A DNA stretch of 64,000 nucleotides from Providencia huaxiensis. GTDB lineage: Bacteria; Pseudomonadota; Gammaproteobacteria; Enterobacterales; Enterobacteriaceae. The position numbers and the translations under genes are program-made. Shown piece by piece: positions 56,904 to 64,000 of this stretch (its first letter is position 1; the number at the start of each line of letters is the position of its first letter). The notes beneath the pieces are model-generated. The model ran no database searches and was not told where the DNA came from. It saw nothing but the letters and a program-made list of their open reading frames with translations. Location: NCBI RefSeq assembly GCF_002843235.3, contig NZ_CP031123.2, forward strand, positions 2,418,001-2,482,000, read 5' to 3'.

Positions 56904-57683
56904 TTAACGATAGACAATCCCACCGTCAGTCAAAATAGATTGACCAGTAATATAGTCAGAGTCATCGCTTGCTAAGAATGCCACTAGACCCGCGACATCA
57001 TCAGGGGTTTGAGCACGACCAAGCGCGATCCCTTCAACATATTTTTTGTAAGTTTCACCTTTTGGCGCGCCTGTAATTTCAGCGAAGCGCTCATCGATTT
57101 CCACCCACATATCAGTACCAACAATACCAGGGCAATACGCATTCACCGTTATACCTGAGCTTGCGTATTCTTTGGCCGCGGCTTGGGTTAACGCACGAAC
57201 CGCAAATTTAGTTGCAGAGTACACACCTAACATCGCGAAACCATCATGCCCTGCAATAGAAGATGCATTGATGATTTTCCCTTTATGTTTACGTTCTTGG
57301 AATTTCTCGCTCGCGGCTTGAATACCCCACATGGTGCCATCTACGTTAATTTTGAAGATTAAATCCATATCTTCTTGGCGAACATCAGCGATTGGCTTAA
57401 CTTGTGCAATCCCTGCGTTGTTAATCATTACATCAAAACCACCTAACTCCGCTTCTGCATGAGCCACCGCGGCAAAGACTTGGTCACGCTGACTGATATC
57501 TGCAGCAAATGTGGTAACTTTACGGCCTAATGCTTCAATTTCTTTGGCAACATCTTGGAGTTTGTCTTTTTTCAAATCCACCAGTGCGATATCAGCCCCT
57601 TCTTTCGCTAAACGCAGTGCGATACCACGACCAATACCCTGCGCTGCACCAGTAACTAAAATAACTTTATTATTTAACGCCAT
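56904..57683 (-). CDS. budC: Acetoin reductase / meso-2,3-butanediol dehydrogenase
   Basis: This short-chain dehydrogenase probably interconverts acetoin and 2,3-butanediol with NADH. The 259 residues have the Rossmann motif [15 protein letters not shown], the catalytic SSIAG...YSATK (Ser and Tyr-x-x-x-Lys), and [15 protein letters not shown] and the C-terminal [16 protein letters not shown] match Klebsiella BudC as I remember it. The rest of the bud operon is not nearby, so the physiological role is inferred. Confidence 0.85.
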   Translation of the reverse strand: MALNNKVILVTGAAQGIGRGIALRLAKEGADIALVDLKKDKLQDVAKEIEALGRKVTTFAADISQRDQVFAAVAHAEAELGGFDVMINNAGIAQVKPIADVRQEDMDLIFKINVDGTMWGIQAASEKFQERKHKGKIINASSIAGHDGFAMLGVYSATKFAVRALTQAAAKEYASSGITVNAYCPGIVGTDMWVEIDERFAEITGAPKGETYKKYVEGIALGRAQTPDDVAGLVAFLASDDSDYITGQSILTDGGIVYR

Positions 57684-57969
57684 ACTTATCTCCTACTGAA
57701 TAATAGCCAAATTGACTAGTCCACCAATCCTCATAAGTTAACAATAATAACAACAAGTTACAAAGTAATGATTTTTACCTACTATTCCTAACTAATAAAA
57801 AATATTTCACTATTGGGGCTGTGAATATTTTTTATTTACCAAAGAAAAAGGTATGAATAATGAAATTCGAAGATAATCTTTAATAAAAATCATTCTCAAT
57901 AAGATAAACAAAAAATGCTATTCCTTTAACTTTATACGATTAATAAACAATTTAATGAGGTTTGAATAT
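57684..57969. other. AT-rich intergenic region upstream of budC
   Basis: About 290 AT-rich bases carrying the budC promoter region. A Fur-box-like 15-mer, TGAGAATGATTTTTA on the minus strand (57894-57908), matches 11 of 14 positions of the 7-1-7 model. No gene seen. Confidence 0.35.
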
Positions 57970-57992
57970 AAAAAAGCCACCGAGTAGGTGGC
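57970..57992 (-). terminator. Intrinsic terminator of speB
   Basis: GCCACC-GAGTA-GGTGGC (57976-57992), followed on the minus strand by six T residues. Confidence 0.9.
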
Positions 57993-58018
57993 TTTTGTTC
58001 GCGTAAACGTTAAATTGT

Positions 58019-58939
58019 TTATTTTTTAGCGGCTTGAATATATAACATTTCTAATGCGATAGATGCGGCGGCTAATGCTGTGATCTCAGATTGGTCATAA
58101 GCGGGAGCGACTTCCACTAAATCCATACCCACGATATTTAATGACTGTATTCCACGCAATAATTTCAATGCACGATCTGACGTTAAACCACCAATAACAG
58201 GGGTTCCCGTTCCCGGCGCAAAGGCAGGGTCAAGGCAGTCAATATCGAAAGTCAGATAAACAGGCATATCGCCAACAATCTCTTTGATCTGTGCAACCAT
58301 GTCATCCACACTGCGATCATTCACCTGAGCTGCATCCAGTACAGTAAAACCATTGTCGCTGTCATGTTCAGTACGAATACCAATTTGCACTGAATGAGTT
58401 GGGTCGATTAGGCCTTCTTTTGGCGCATGATAGAACATGGTTCCGTGGTCAAACTTGCTACCATTACCGTAAGTATCTGTATGTGCATCGAAATGAACTA
58501 AGGCCATTTTCCCAAAGTGTTTCGCATGAGCACGCAGCAATGGCAATGTAACGAAGTGGTCGCCACCAAAGGTCAAGCAACGTTTACCTGATTCAAGCAG
58601 TTTTTCAGTATGGGCTTGCAGTTTGTCACTCATATCTTGTGCATCACCGAAAGCAAATACCACGTCACCACAGTCAACCACATTTAAACGTTCAGTTAAC
58701 TTAAAGTTCCATGGCCAGCGGTGGCTTTCCCACGCAAGATTCGTGGAAACTTGGCGAATTGCAGCTGGCCCATGACGGCTACCAGCACGACCAGAGGTTG
58801 CCATATCAAACGGTACACCGGTGATCACCCACTCTGCATCTGAGCTATAAGGCTGAAAATTCAGCGGAAAACGTAAGAAACCAAATGCGTTAGAAACCAG
58901 TGAGTTATCAACTTGATTACCTAAAGTACTATTAATCAT
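58019..58939 (-). CDS. speB: Agmatinase
   Basis: SpeB hydrolyses agmatine to putrescine and urea with Mn. The 306 residues (E. coli 306) contain the ureohydrolase metal motifs [20 protein letters not shown], and [20 protein letters not shown]. It follows speA with a 295-base gap containing a palindromic repeat, so it may have separate transcription. Confidence 0.97.
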   Translation of the reverse strand: MINSTLGNQVDNSLVSNAFGFLRFPLNFQPYSSDAEWVITGVPFDMATSGRAGSRHGPAAIRQVSTNLAWESHRWPWNFKLTERLNVVDCGDVVFAFGDAQDMSDKLQAHTEKLLESGKRCLTFGGDHFVTLPLLRAHAKHFGKMALVHFDAHTDTYGNGSKFDHGTMFYHAPKEGLIDPTHSVQIGIRTEHDSDNGFTVLDAAQVNDRSVDDMVAQIKEIVGDMPVYLTFDIDCLDPAFAPGTGTPVIGGLTSDRALKLLRGIQSLNIVGMDLVEVAPAYDQSEITALAAASIALEMLYIQAAKK

Positions 58940-59108
58940 TTCTGTTCCTCAAAACGGGCCGGCCCATTAGCAAGCCCTTTTAATATTCAATTCGAATAGT
59001 TTTTACCAAATTAACTTCGCACAGTATAAATAATAAACAAATCATATTATTTGCACAAAGTTATTATCTGTTCAGTATCTTAATACGTTATGACTCATAT
59101 AGTGCGCT

Positions 59109-59222
59109 AAATAGTTCGTGCTGTCGCTAGGCGGCAAAATGAGCCAATCCCTAGGAGCATACACAAGTATGTGACTAGGGTTGGCAAATGCAGCCAACAA
59201 CGCGACGGTGCGAAATATAACG
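59109..59222. repeat. Dispersed palindromic repeat, copy 2
   Basis: The second copy of the element at 51547-51660, in the same orientation. The cores are identical at CCCTAGGAGCATACA and AGTATGTGACTAGGG. The outer inverted ends are GCGCTAAATAGTTCGTGC and, as the reverse strand, GCGTTATATTTCGCAC. It begins 10 bases after the speA stop. Confidence 0.75.
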
Positions 59223-59234
59223 CGCATTGAGCAT

Positions 59235-61139
59235 TTATTCGTCTTCAAGATAAGTATACCCATACAAACCATTCTCGAACTCTTCGACAAAGTCTTTTTG
59301 CAACTGCTCACTCAAACCCGTGCCTTTTACTTGCTCTGTGAAACTTTCTAATAGGACTTCAGGGACTAATTTAACGTATTGCAGCATATCTGCCACAGAA
59401 TCGCCCTCTTCACTTTGCAAGTAACGCAGGTTACCTTGGCTATCAACCCAGACATCTATTGCGGCAGTATCACCAAATAAGTTATGCATATTTCCTAAAA
59501 TTTCCTGATACGCGCCAATCATAAAGAAACCTATCATCGGCGGGTTTTCAGGGTCATAAGCCGGCATTGGCATTGTGGTTTCAACGCCATCACCATCAAC
59601 GTAGTGGTCAATAATACCATCAGAATCACAGGTGATATCTAACAATACCGCACGGCGGTCTAATGGTTTATCTAACCCTTCAATCGGTAATACTGGGAAC
59701 ACTTGGTCAATTCCCCAAGAGTCTGGCAGCGATTGGAATAAAGAAAAGTTCACATAAAACTTATCAGCCATGCGCTCTTGCAGTTCGTCGATGATTGGAC
59801 GATGAGCACGATTGCTTGGGTCGAGATCTTGCTGGATACGACGGCAAATATTCAGGTATAGCTCTTCTGCCCATGCACGTTGAGTCAAATCTAACACGCC
59901 ATGTGCATACTGAGTGTGCGCTTCTTGTAAGTCAAATTGGCTATCATGCAACCATTCACGTAATGAACGGCTATTGCCCTGATGCTGCATCGACTCCCAG
60001 GTATCCCATAAGGAAATTAATGAACGCGGTGCATCTTCATGTGGCGGTGTTGTTTTGGTAAATTCATTGCGTTCAACCCCAATCACATTGGAGACTAAAA
60101 CGGTATGATGAGCGGTAAGTGCTCGGCCAGACTCCGTGATCACCGTTGGGTGCGGTAAATTAAACTCTTCACACGCATCCCCAATCGCCCAAATGACGTT
60201 GTTGGCGTATTCATTTAAGCCATAGTTGACGGAGCAATCGGATTGAGAACGAGTACCTTCATAATCAACACCAAGGCCACCGCCCACATCAAAGCACTGG
60301 ATATTGACACCTAAGCGATGCAATTCCACATAAAAGCGGGCTGATTCACGGACACCAGTGGCAATATCGCGAATATTGGCCATCTGAGAGCCTAAATGGA
60401 AATGAAGCAACTGCAAACTATCTAGGCGATTTGCATTGCGTAAAATTTCCACTAACTGTAATACTTGGGTTGCAGCCAAACCAAATTTAGATTTTTCACC
60501 ACCACTTGCTTGCCACTTACCTGAGCCTTGAGAAGCCAAACGGGCGCGAACCCCTAAGCGTGGCGTGACATTTAAGCTTTCCGCTTCTTTTAACACCATC
60601 TCAATTTCAGACATTTTTTCGATAACAAGGTAAACCTTATGACCCAATTTTTCCCCAATTAACGCTAATCGGATATATTCACGGTCTTTATATCCATTAC
60701 AGACGATAACGGTTTGTGTTTTACCTGCGTTCGCTAAAACTGCCATTAACTCAGCTTTTGAGCCAGCTTCAAGCCCTAACGGTTCCCCAGAATTAACTAA
60801 TGATTCAATGACTCGGCGTTGTTGGTTAACTTTTATTGGATAAACCAAAAAGTAATCGCCTTTATAGCCATAAGACTCACGTGCGCGTCTAAATGCTGCG
60901 TTTATTGAACGCAAACGGTGCTGTAAGATTTGCGGGAAACAAAACAGTGCAGGTAAGCGTAAATGCTCCTGCTCTTCTTTCACTTGATTAACAAGGTCAG
61001 CTAAATCAACAAAGGTGTCAGGGTTCTCAGGGTTCGGGCAAACACAGACATTTCCGCGCTCATTCACCTGATAGTAACCACCACCCCAATACGCGATGTT
61101 GTACGTCTGACGCATTTTGCGAGCGATATTATCATTCAT
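59235..61139 (-). CDS. speA: Biosynthetic arginine decarboxylase
   Basis: SpeA makes agmatine from arginine, using PLP and Mg. The 634-residue protein (E. coli 658) has the PLP-lysine region [25 protein letters not shown], the [10 protein letters not shown] phosphate-binding loop, and [14 protein letters not shown] with the active-site Cys. I chose the ATG at 61139, with AAAGGAG 6 bases upstream. The frame extends 49 codons further without a stop, but that extension does not match the family. SpeA and SpeB form the arginine-to-putrescine route. Confidence 0.96.
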   Translation of the reverse strand: MNDNIARKMRQTYNIAYWGGGYYQVNERGNVCVCPNPENPDTFVDLADLVNQVKEEQEHLRLPALFCFPQILQHRLRSINAAFRRARESYGYKGDYFLVYPIKVNQQRRVIESLVNSGEPLGLEAGSKAELMAVLANAGKTQTVIVCNGYKDREYIRLALIGEKLGHKVYLVIEKMSEIEMVLKEAESLNVTPRLGVRARLASQGSGKWQASGGEKSKFGLAATQVLQLVEILRNANRLDSLQLLHFHLGSQMANIRDIATGVRESARFYVELHRLGVNIQCFDVGGGLGVDYEGTRSQSDCSVNYGLNEYANNVIWAIGDACEEFNLPHPTVITESGRALTAHHTVLVSNVIGVERNEFTKTTPPHEDAPRSLISLWDTWESMQHQGNSRSLREWLHDSQFDLQEAHTQYAHGVLDLTQRAWAEELYLNICRRIQQDLDPSNRAHRPIIDELQERMADKFYVNFSLFQSLPDSWGIDQVFPVLPIEGLDKPLDRRAVLLDITCDSDGIIDHYVDGDGVETTMPMPAYDPENPPMIGFFMIGAYQEILGNMHNLFGDTAAIDVWVDSQGNLRYLQSEEGDSVADMLQYVKLVPEVLLESFTEQVKGTGLSEQLQKDFVEEFENGLYGYTYLEDE

Positions 61140-61797
61140 AATAAACTCCTTTATGGAGGGGTGAGTGACGCGTTCTCCTTCCTGATGTATGTCAGTGAAG
61201 ACATAACACTGCAAGGCAGTTATGTTGGGGAAACGGCAATACTCAGATTTTAATAAAAAGTGCTTAGAACTTCTAAACAGTGACAATATACGACCTTAAG
61301 CTGACAGATTAATGACTCAGCCTCGAAGGTGTATTAAAGATGTGACGGTAACTTCGTGATGAAGTAAAGAATGACAGGAAAGTAAATGCCAAAGTCACGC
61401 GGCGGTCCGCATATGACGGTTGGATACTGTTATTCAGTAGATTATGGATCATTACCCATTAACCCCCAATATAACTGTTTACCCTTTTAAAATTTCAATG
61501 TGGTAGCACTATTTTGGCAGGTTGACCTGTTGATTTAAGCTATATCACCTTATTTTTTATTGAAATTCAAAAGCTTATAAACATTCCTGATAGATAGCAG
61601 TCATTTTATATTATCCTGCTGGTATATAACGGGAAATAACAACCATCCGTTACGGTCGCAGTTTATACATCTATTACGCTCAAAAAGCAAAACCAAAATG
61701 ACTAAATTGCGATAAAACTTTACCTATTGCTGTTTTATGTCCCTATTCGTTTTTTGTATAAATACAGGTAGAAATTTTTACTGTATGGGACTAAAAT
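61140..61797. other. Divergent speA-metK intergenic region
   Basis: About 660 bases. The speA leader (minus) can form hairpins, including CATAAC/GTTATG around a CTGC-AAG-GCAG core (61202-61224), ACTTC-GTGAT-GAAGT (61351-61365) and GCGG-CGGT-CCGC (61399-61410). No gene with a Shine-Dalgarno is evident. In E. coli small genes such as yqgB lie here; I did not recognise one. Confidence 0.45.
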
Positions 61798-61821
61798 AGC
61801 CGTCTAGATGTTAAAACATCC
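61798..61821. promoter_or_regulatory. MetJ operator-like boxes upstream of metK
   Basis: Three adjacent 8-mers, AGCCGTCT, AGATGTTA and AAACATCC, match the Met box AGACGTCT at seven, five and five positions. The array lies 36 bases before metK, next to a TAAAAT -10 candidate (61792-61797). MetJ with SAM would repress metK. Confidence 0.65.
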
Positions 61822-61857
61822 AATTATAAATTTGCGAATTCTTAAGGTATTAATCTC

Positions 61858-63009
61858 ATGGCTACACATCTCTTTACTTCTGAGTCTGTATCAGAAGGGC
61901 ATCCAGATAAAATTGCTGATCAAATCTCTGACGCAGTACTTGATGCTATTCTGGAACAAGACCCGAAAGCTCGCGTTGCCTGCGAAACCTACGTCAAAAC
62001 AGGTATGGTAATGGTCGGGGGAGAAATCACCACCAGCGCTTGGGTTGATATTGAAGAAATCACGCGCAAAACTGTTCGCGAAATTGGCTATACCAGTTCC
62101 GAAATGGGCTTTGATGCCAATTCATGTGCCGTTTTAAGTGCGATTGGTAAACAGTCGCCCGATATCAACCAAGGTGTTGACCGTGTTGACCCATCAGAAC
62201 AAGGCGCGGGTGACCAAGGCCTGATGTTTGGTTATGCAACCAACGAAACTGATGTATTAATGCCTGCTCCTATTACTTATGCACACCGCTTAGTGCAGCG
62301 CCAAGCAGATGTTCGTAAAAATGGCACGTTGCCATGGTTACGCCCTGACGCGAAAAGTCAGGTTACTTTCCAATACGACAATAATAAAATTGTGGGTATT
62401 GACGCTGTTGTTTTATCTACTCAACATTCTGAAGATATTCAACAAAAAGACCTGCATGAAGCCGTGATGGAAGAAATCATCAAGCCAGTTCTCCCTGCAG
62501 AATGGTTATCAAAAGAGACAAAATACTTTATTAACCCAACGGGCCGTTTTGTTATCGGTGGTCCTATGGGTGACTGTGGTTTAACAGGCCGTAAAATCAT
62601 TGTAGATACCTACGGCGGTATGGCTCGCCATGGTGGTGGGGCATTCTCTGGTAAAGACCCATCAAAAGTTGACCGTTCAGCAGCCTATGCAGCACGTTAC
62701 GTGGCAAAAAATATTGTCGCAGCTGGCCTTGCAGACCGTTGTGAAATCCAAGTTTCTTACGCTATCGGTGTCGCAGAACCTACCTCGATTATGGTAGAGA
62801 CGTTCGGCACAGGTAAAGTTGATGAATCACTGTTAATCCAATTAGTTCGTGAATTCTTTGACTTACGTCCTTACGGCTTAATTAAGATGCTGGATTTATT
62901 ACACCCTATTTACCAACAAACTGCTTCATATGGCCATTTTGGTCGTTCTCAGTTCCCTTGGGAAAAAACGGATAAAGCAGAAGCATTGCGCGCCGCTGCG
63001 GGCTTGTAA
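61858..63009 (+). CDS. metK: S-adenosylmethionine synthetase
   Basis: MetK makes S-adenosylmethionine from methionine and ATP. The 383 residues (E. coli 384) have the signature [28 protein letters not shown], and [19 protein letters not shown]. The C-terminal part ends [18 protein letters not shown]. It sits behind MetJ-like boxes. Confidence 0.98.
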   Translation: MATHLFTSESVSEGHPDKIADQISDAVLDAILEQDPKARVACETYVKTGMVMVGGEITTSAWVDIEEITRKTVREIGYTSSEMGFDANSCAVLSAIGKQSPDINQGVDRVDPSEQGAGDQGLMFGYATNETDVLMPAPITYAHRLVQRQADVRKNGTLPWLRPDAKSQVTFQYDNNKIVGIDAVVLSTQHSEDIQQKDLHEAVMEEIIKPVLPAEWLSKETKYFINPTGRFVIGGPMGDCGLTGRKIIVDTYGGMARHGGGAFSGKDPSKVDRSAAYAARYVAKNIVAAGLADRCEIQVSYAIGVAEPTSIMVETFGTGKVDESLLIQLVREFFDLRPYGLIKMLDLLHPIYQQTASYGHFGRSQFPWEKTDKAEALRAAAGL

Positions 63010-63034
63010 TTACTTTAGTAAATAAATTACATAC

Positions 63035-63064
63035 AAAAAAACCCATCATTTGATGGGTTTTTTA
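63035..63064. terminator. Bidirectional terminator after metK
   Basis: AAAAACCCATCA-TT-TGATGGGTTTTT forms an 8-12 bp stem with flanking A and T runs in both orientations, between metK and the convergent YeeE/YedE gene. Confidence 0.9.
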
Positions 63065-63081
63065 TTGCTCACAATGAACGA

Positions 63082-63492
63082 TTAATTTTTTTGCGTAAAC
63101 TGAAAAATTGCCATTCCAGCAACCATCGCTAATGTGAATATTATTCCTTGCGTTAATCCCATTCCTGTTAACAATAATGCAGGCCCTGGGCAGATCCCGG
63201 CTAGCCCCCACCCCACACCAAATAACACACTTCCAGTGACTAGTTTTTTATCAATCGTTTGATTTGTGGGTATTTGTAATGGGCAGTTAAGTAGGCTAAC
63301 AGAACGTTTTTTGACCCATAAAAAAGTCATTCCACTAATTACCATTCCAACGGCCATCGTAATTAATAAAGAAGGATCCCACGTTCCAGTAATATCTAAA
63401 AACGCTAAAATTTTTGCTGGGTTTCCCATTCCGGCAATGACTAATCCTAGGCCAAATAATATCCCTGAAATTAATGCGATAAGAATAGGCAT
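63082..63492 (-). CDS. YeeE/YedE-family membrane protein (PmpB-like half-transporter)
   Basis: A 136-residue protein with about four membrane segments. It begins MPILIALISGILFGLGLVIAGM and carries GNPAKILAFLD and GVGWGLAGICPGPALL with a single Cys. This is one half of the DUF6691/YeeE-YedE family implicated in transport of sulfur compounds. It lies 4 bases after the companion half, forming an operon. The pair resembles pmpAB of Serratia. Confidence 0.85.
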   Translation of the reverse strand: MPILIALISGILFGLGLVIAGMGNPAKILAFLDITGTWDPSLLITMAVGMVISGMTFLWVKKRSVSLLNCPLQIPTNQTIDKKLVTGSVLFGVGWGLAGICPGPALLLTGMGLTQGIIFTLAMVAGMAIFQFTQKN

Positions 63493-63496
63493 TGCT

Positions 63497-63934
63497 TTAT
63501 CTCCCTATCCCAAAATGGTTGGCTAGAGCGACAGTCACAAAAGCAACGATCATAAAGAGCAATACTGCAACAATGGAACGACGGGATAACCTTGCCATAC
63601 CGCAGATCCCATGACCGCTAGTACAGCCACTTCCCAGCCGTGAGCCAAAGCCGACAAACAGCCCAGCTAAAACTAAAATAGGTGTGCTGGTCGCAATGTT
63701 AACTTCAGGTGTATACGCCAACCATGTAAATAACATTGGAGCGCTCATCAGGCCAATAATAAAAGCCACTTTCCACGCTGTATCCCCCTTAGTCGGTTTC
63801 AACAACCCGCCTAGGATACCACTGATACCGGCAATACGACCGTTAAATACTAATAAAATTGCAGCGGCTAAGCCAATCAACACTCCCCCAACTGCGGCAG
63901 ACAGTGGCGTAAAATTAGCCCAATCTATGGTCAT
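63497..63934 (-). CDS. YeeE/YedE-family membrane protein (PmpA-like half-transporter)
   Basis: A 145-residue protein with about four membrane segments. Its motif GSRLGSGCTSGHGICGMARLS holds two Cys residues typical of YeeE/YedE channels, which pass thiosulfate or related sulfur species. It starts with AAGGAG upstream, overlapping the end of a preceding frame. The next gene completes the pair. Confidence 0.87.
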   Translation of the reverse strand: MTIDWANFTPLSAAVGGVLIGLAAAILLVFNGRIAGISGILGGLLKPTKGDTAWKVAFIIGLMSAPMLFTWLAYTPEVNIATSTPILVLAGLFVGFGSRLGSGCTSGHGICGMARLSRRSIVAVLLFMIVAFVTVALANHFGIGR

Positions 63935-63935
63935 T

Positions 63936-64000
63936 TCATTTCTCCTTCACGGGGCAATAAAGCTGATATAACGTATTGAGCAGCGTAAATAATTTCTCAT
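63936..64000 (-). CDS. C-terminal end of a probable ArsR-family regulator (cut by window edge)
   Basis: A frame entering from the right edge reads EKLFTLLNTLYQLYCPVKEK and a TGA at 63936-63938, one base before the next ATG. The tail resembles the end of ArsR-type repressors such as YgaV (ATLKNVYCP) as I remember it. BigR/PigS-type ArsR repressors commonly precede pmpAB. Only about 20 residues are visible, so this is an inference from tail and context. Confidence 0.5.
   Translation of the reverse strand, partial: EKLFTLLNTLYQLYCPVKEK

Overview
This 64-kb window is a chromosomal segment of an enterobacterium of the order Enterobacterales, most likely a Morganellaceae member and probably a Providencia. 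That assignment rests on near-identity of many proteins to E. coli orthologues as I remember them (LpdA, AceE, SecA, the division/cell-wall cluster, SpeA, MetK), an AT-rich composition, and Proteus/Providencia-like gene losses and insertions. I could not run a database search, so the genus is an inference.

Layout. 1-1227 (minus, open at the left edge) is an AT-rich, unrecognised gene that ends at the window border in what looks like the start of an RNase-type polymorphic toxin domain. 1523-8636 (minus) is the pyruvate dehydrogenase cluster pdhR-aceE-aceF-lpdA with a conserved PdhR promoter and operator. 9366-14215 holds the divergent pair nadC/ampD followed by a very AT-rich type IV pilus operon ppdD-hofB-hofC. 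14359-15957 (plus) is coaE-zapD-yacG. It converges on secM-secA-mutT (minus, 19842-16029), where SecM carries a recognisable arrest peptide. A DUF721/DciA-like gene (plus) diverges from secM.

20478-38245 (minus) is the complete division and cell wall (dcw) cluster, in genomic order lpxC, ftsZ, ftsA, ftsQ, ddlB, murC, murG, ftsW, murD, mraY, murF, murE, ftsI, ftsL, rsmH, mraZ. It is transcribed from a promoter with three 10-bp-spaced MraZ repeats, and genes overlap or abut almost throughout. Then come cra, ilvH, ilvI, a long-chain acyl-CoA synthetase gene and leuO (all minus), and the divergent attenuator-controlled leuLABCD operon (plus).

51.3-54.1 kb is a junction region. It has a leuD terminator, one copy of a dispersed palindromic repeat, a short SgrS small RNA that I identify from its 3' end and position, sgrR, and a 560-bp gene-free stretch with a cluster of DnaA-box-like sites. 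Next are mutH, a TerC-family membrane protein, a small helix-hairpin-helix protein, an alpha/beta hydrolase, an acetoin/butanediol dehydrogenase, the agmatine route to putrescine (speB, speA), metK behind MetJ-like boxes, and a YeeE/YedE sulfur-transport pair whose probable ArsR-type regulator is cut by the right edge.

Most of the window is conserved core genome. The accessory or unusual parts are the left-edge toxin-like gene, the AT-rich pilin operon with a structured ribosome binding site, the short SgrS, the two-copy palindromic repeat, the DnaA-box cluster, and several synteny changes relative to E. coli (nadC-ampD inverted, ampE/aroP/guaC/setA absent, acyl-CoA synthetase inserted between leuO and ilvI). 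No tRNA, rRNA, CRISPR array, transposase or prophage gene was seen.
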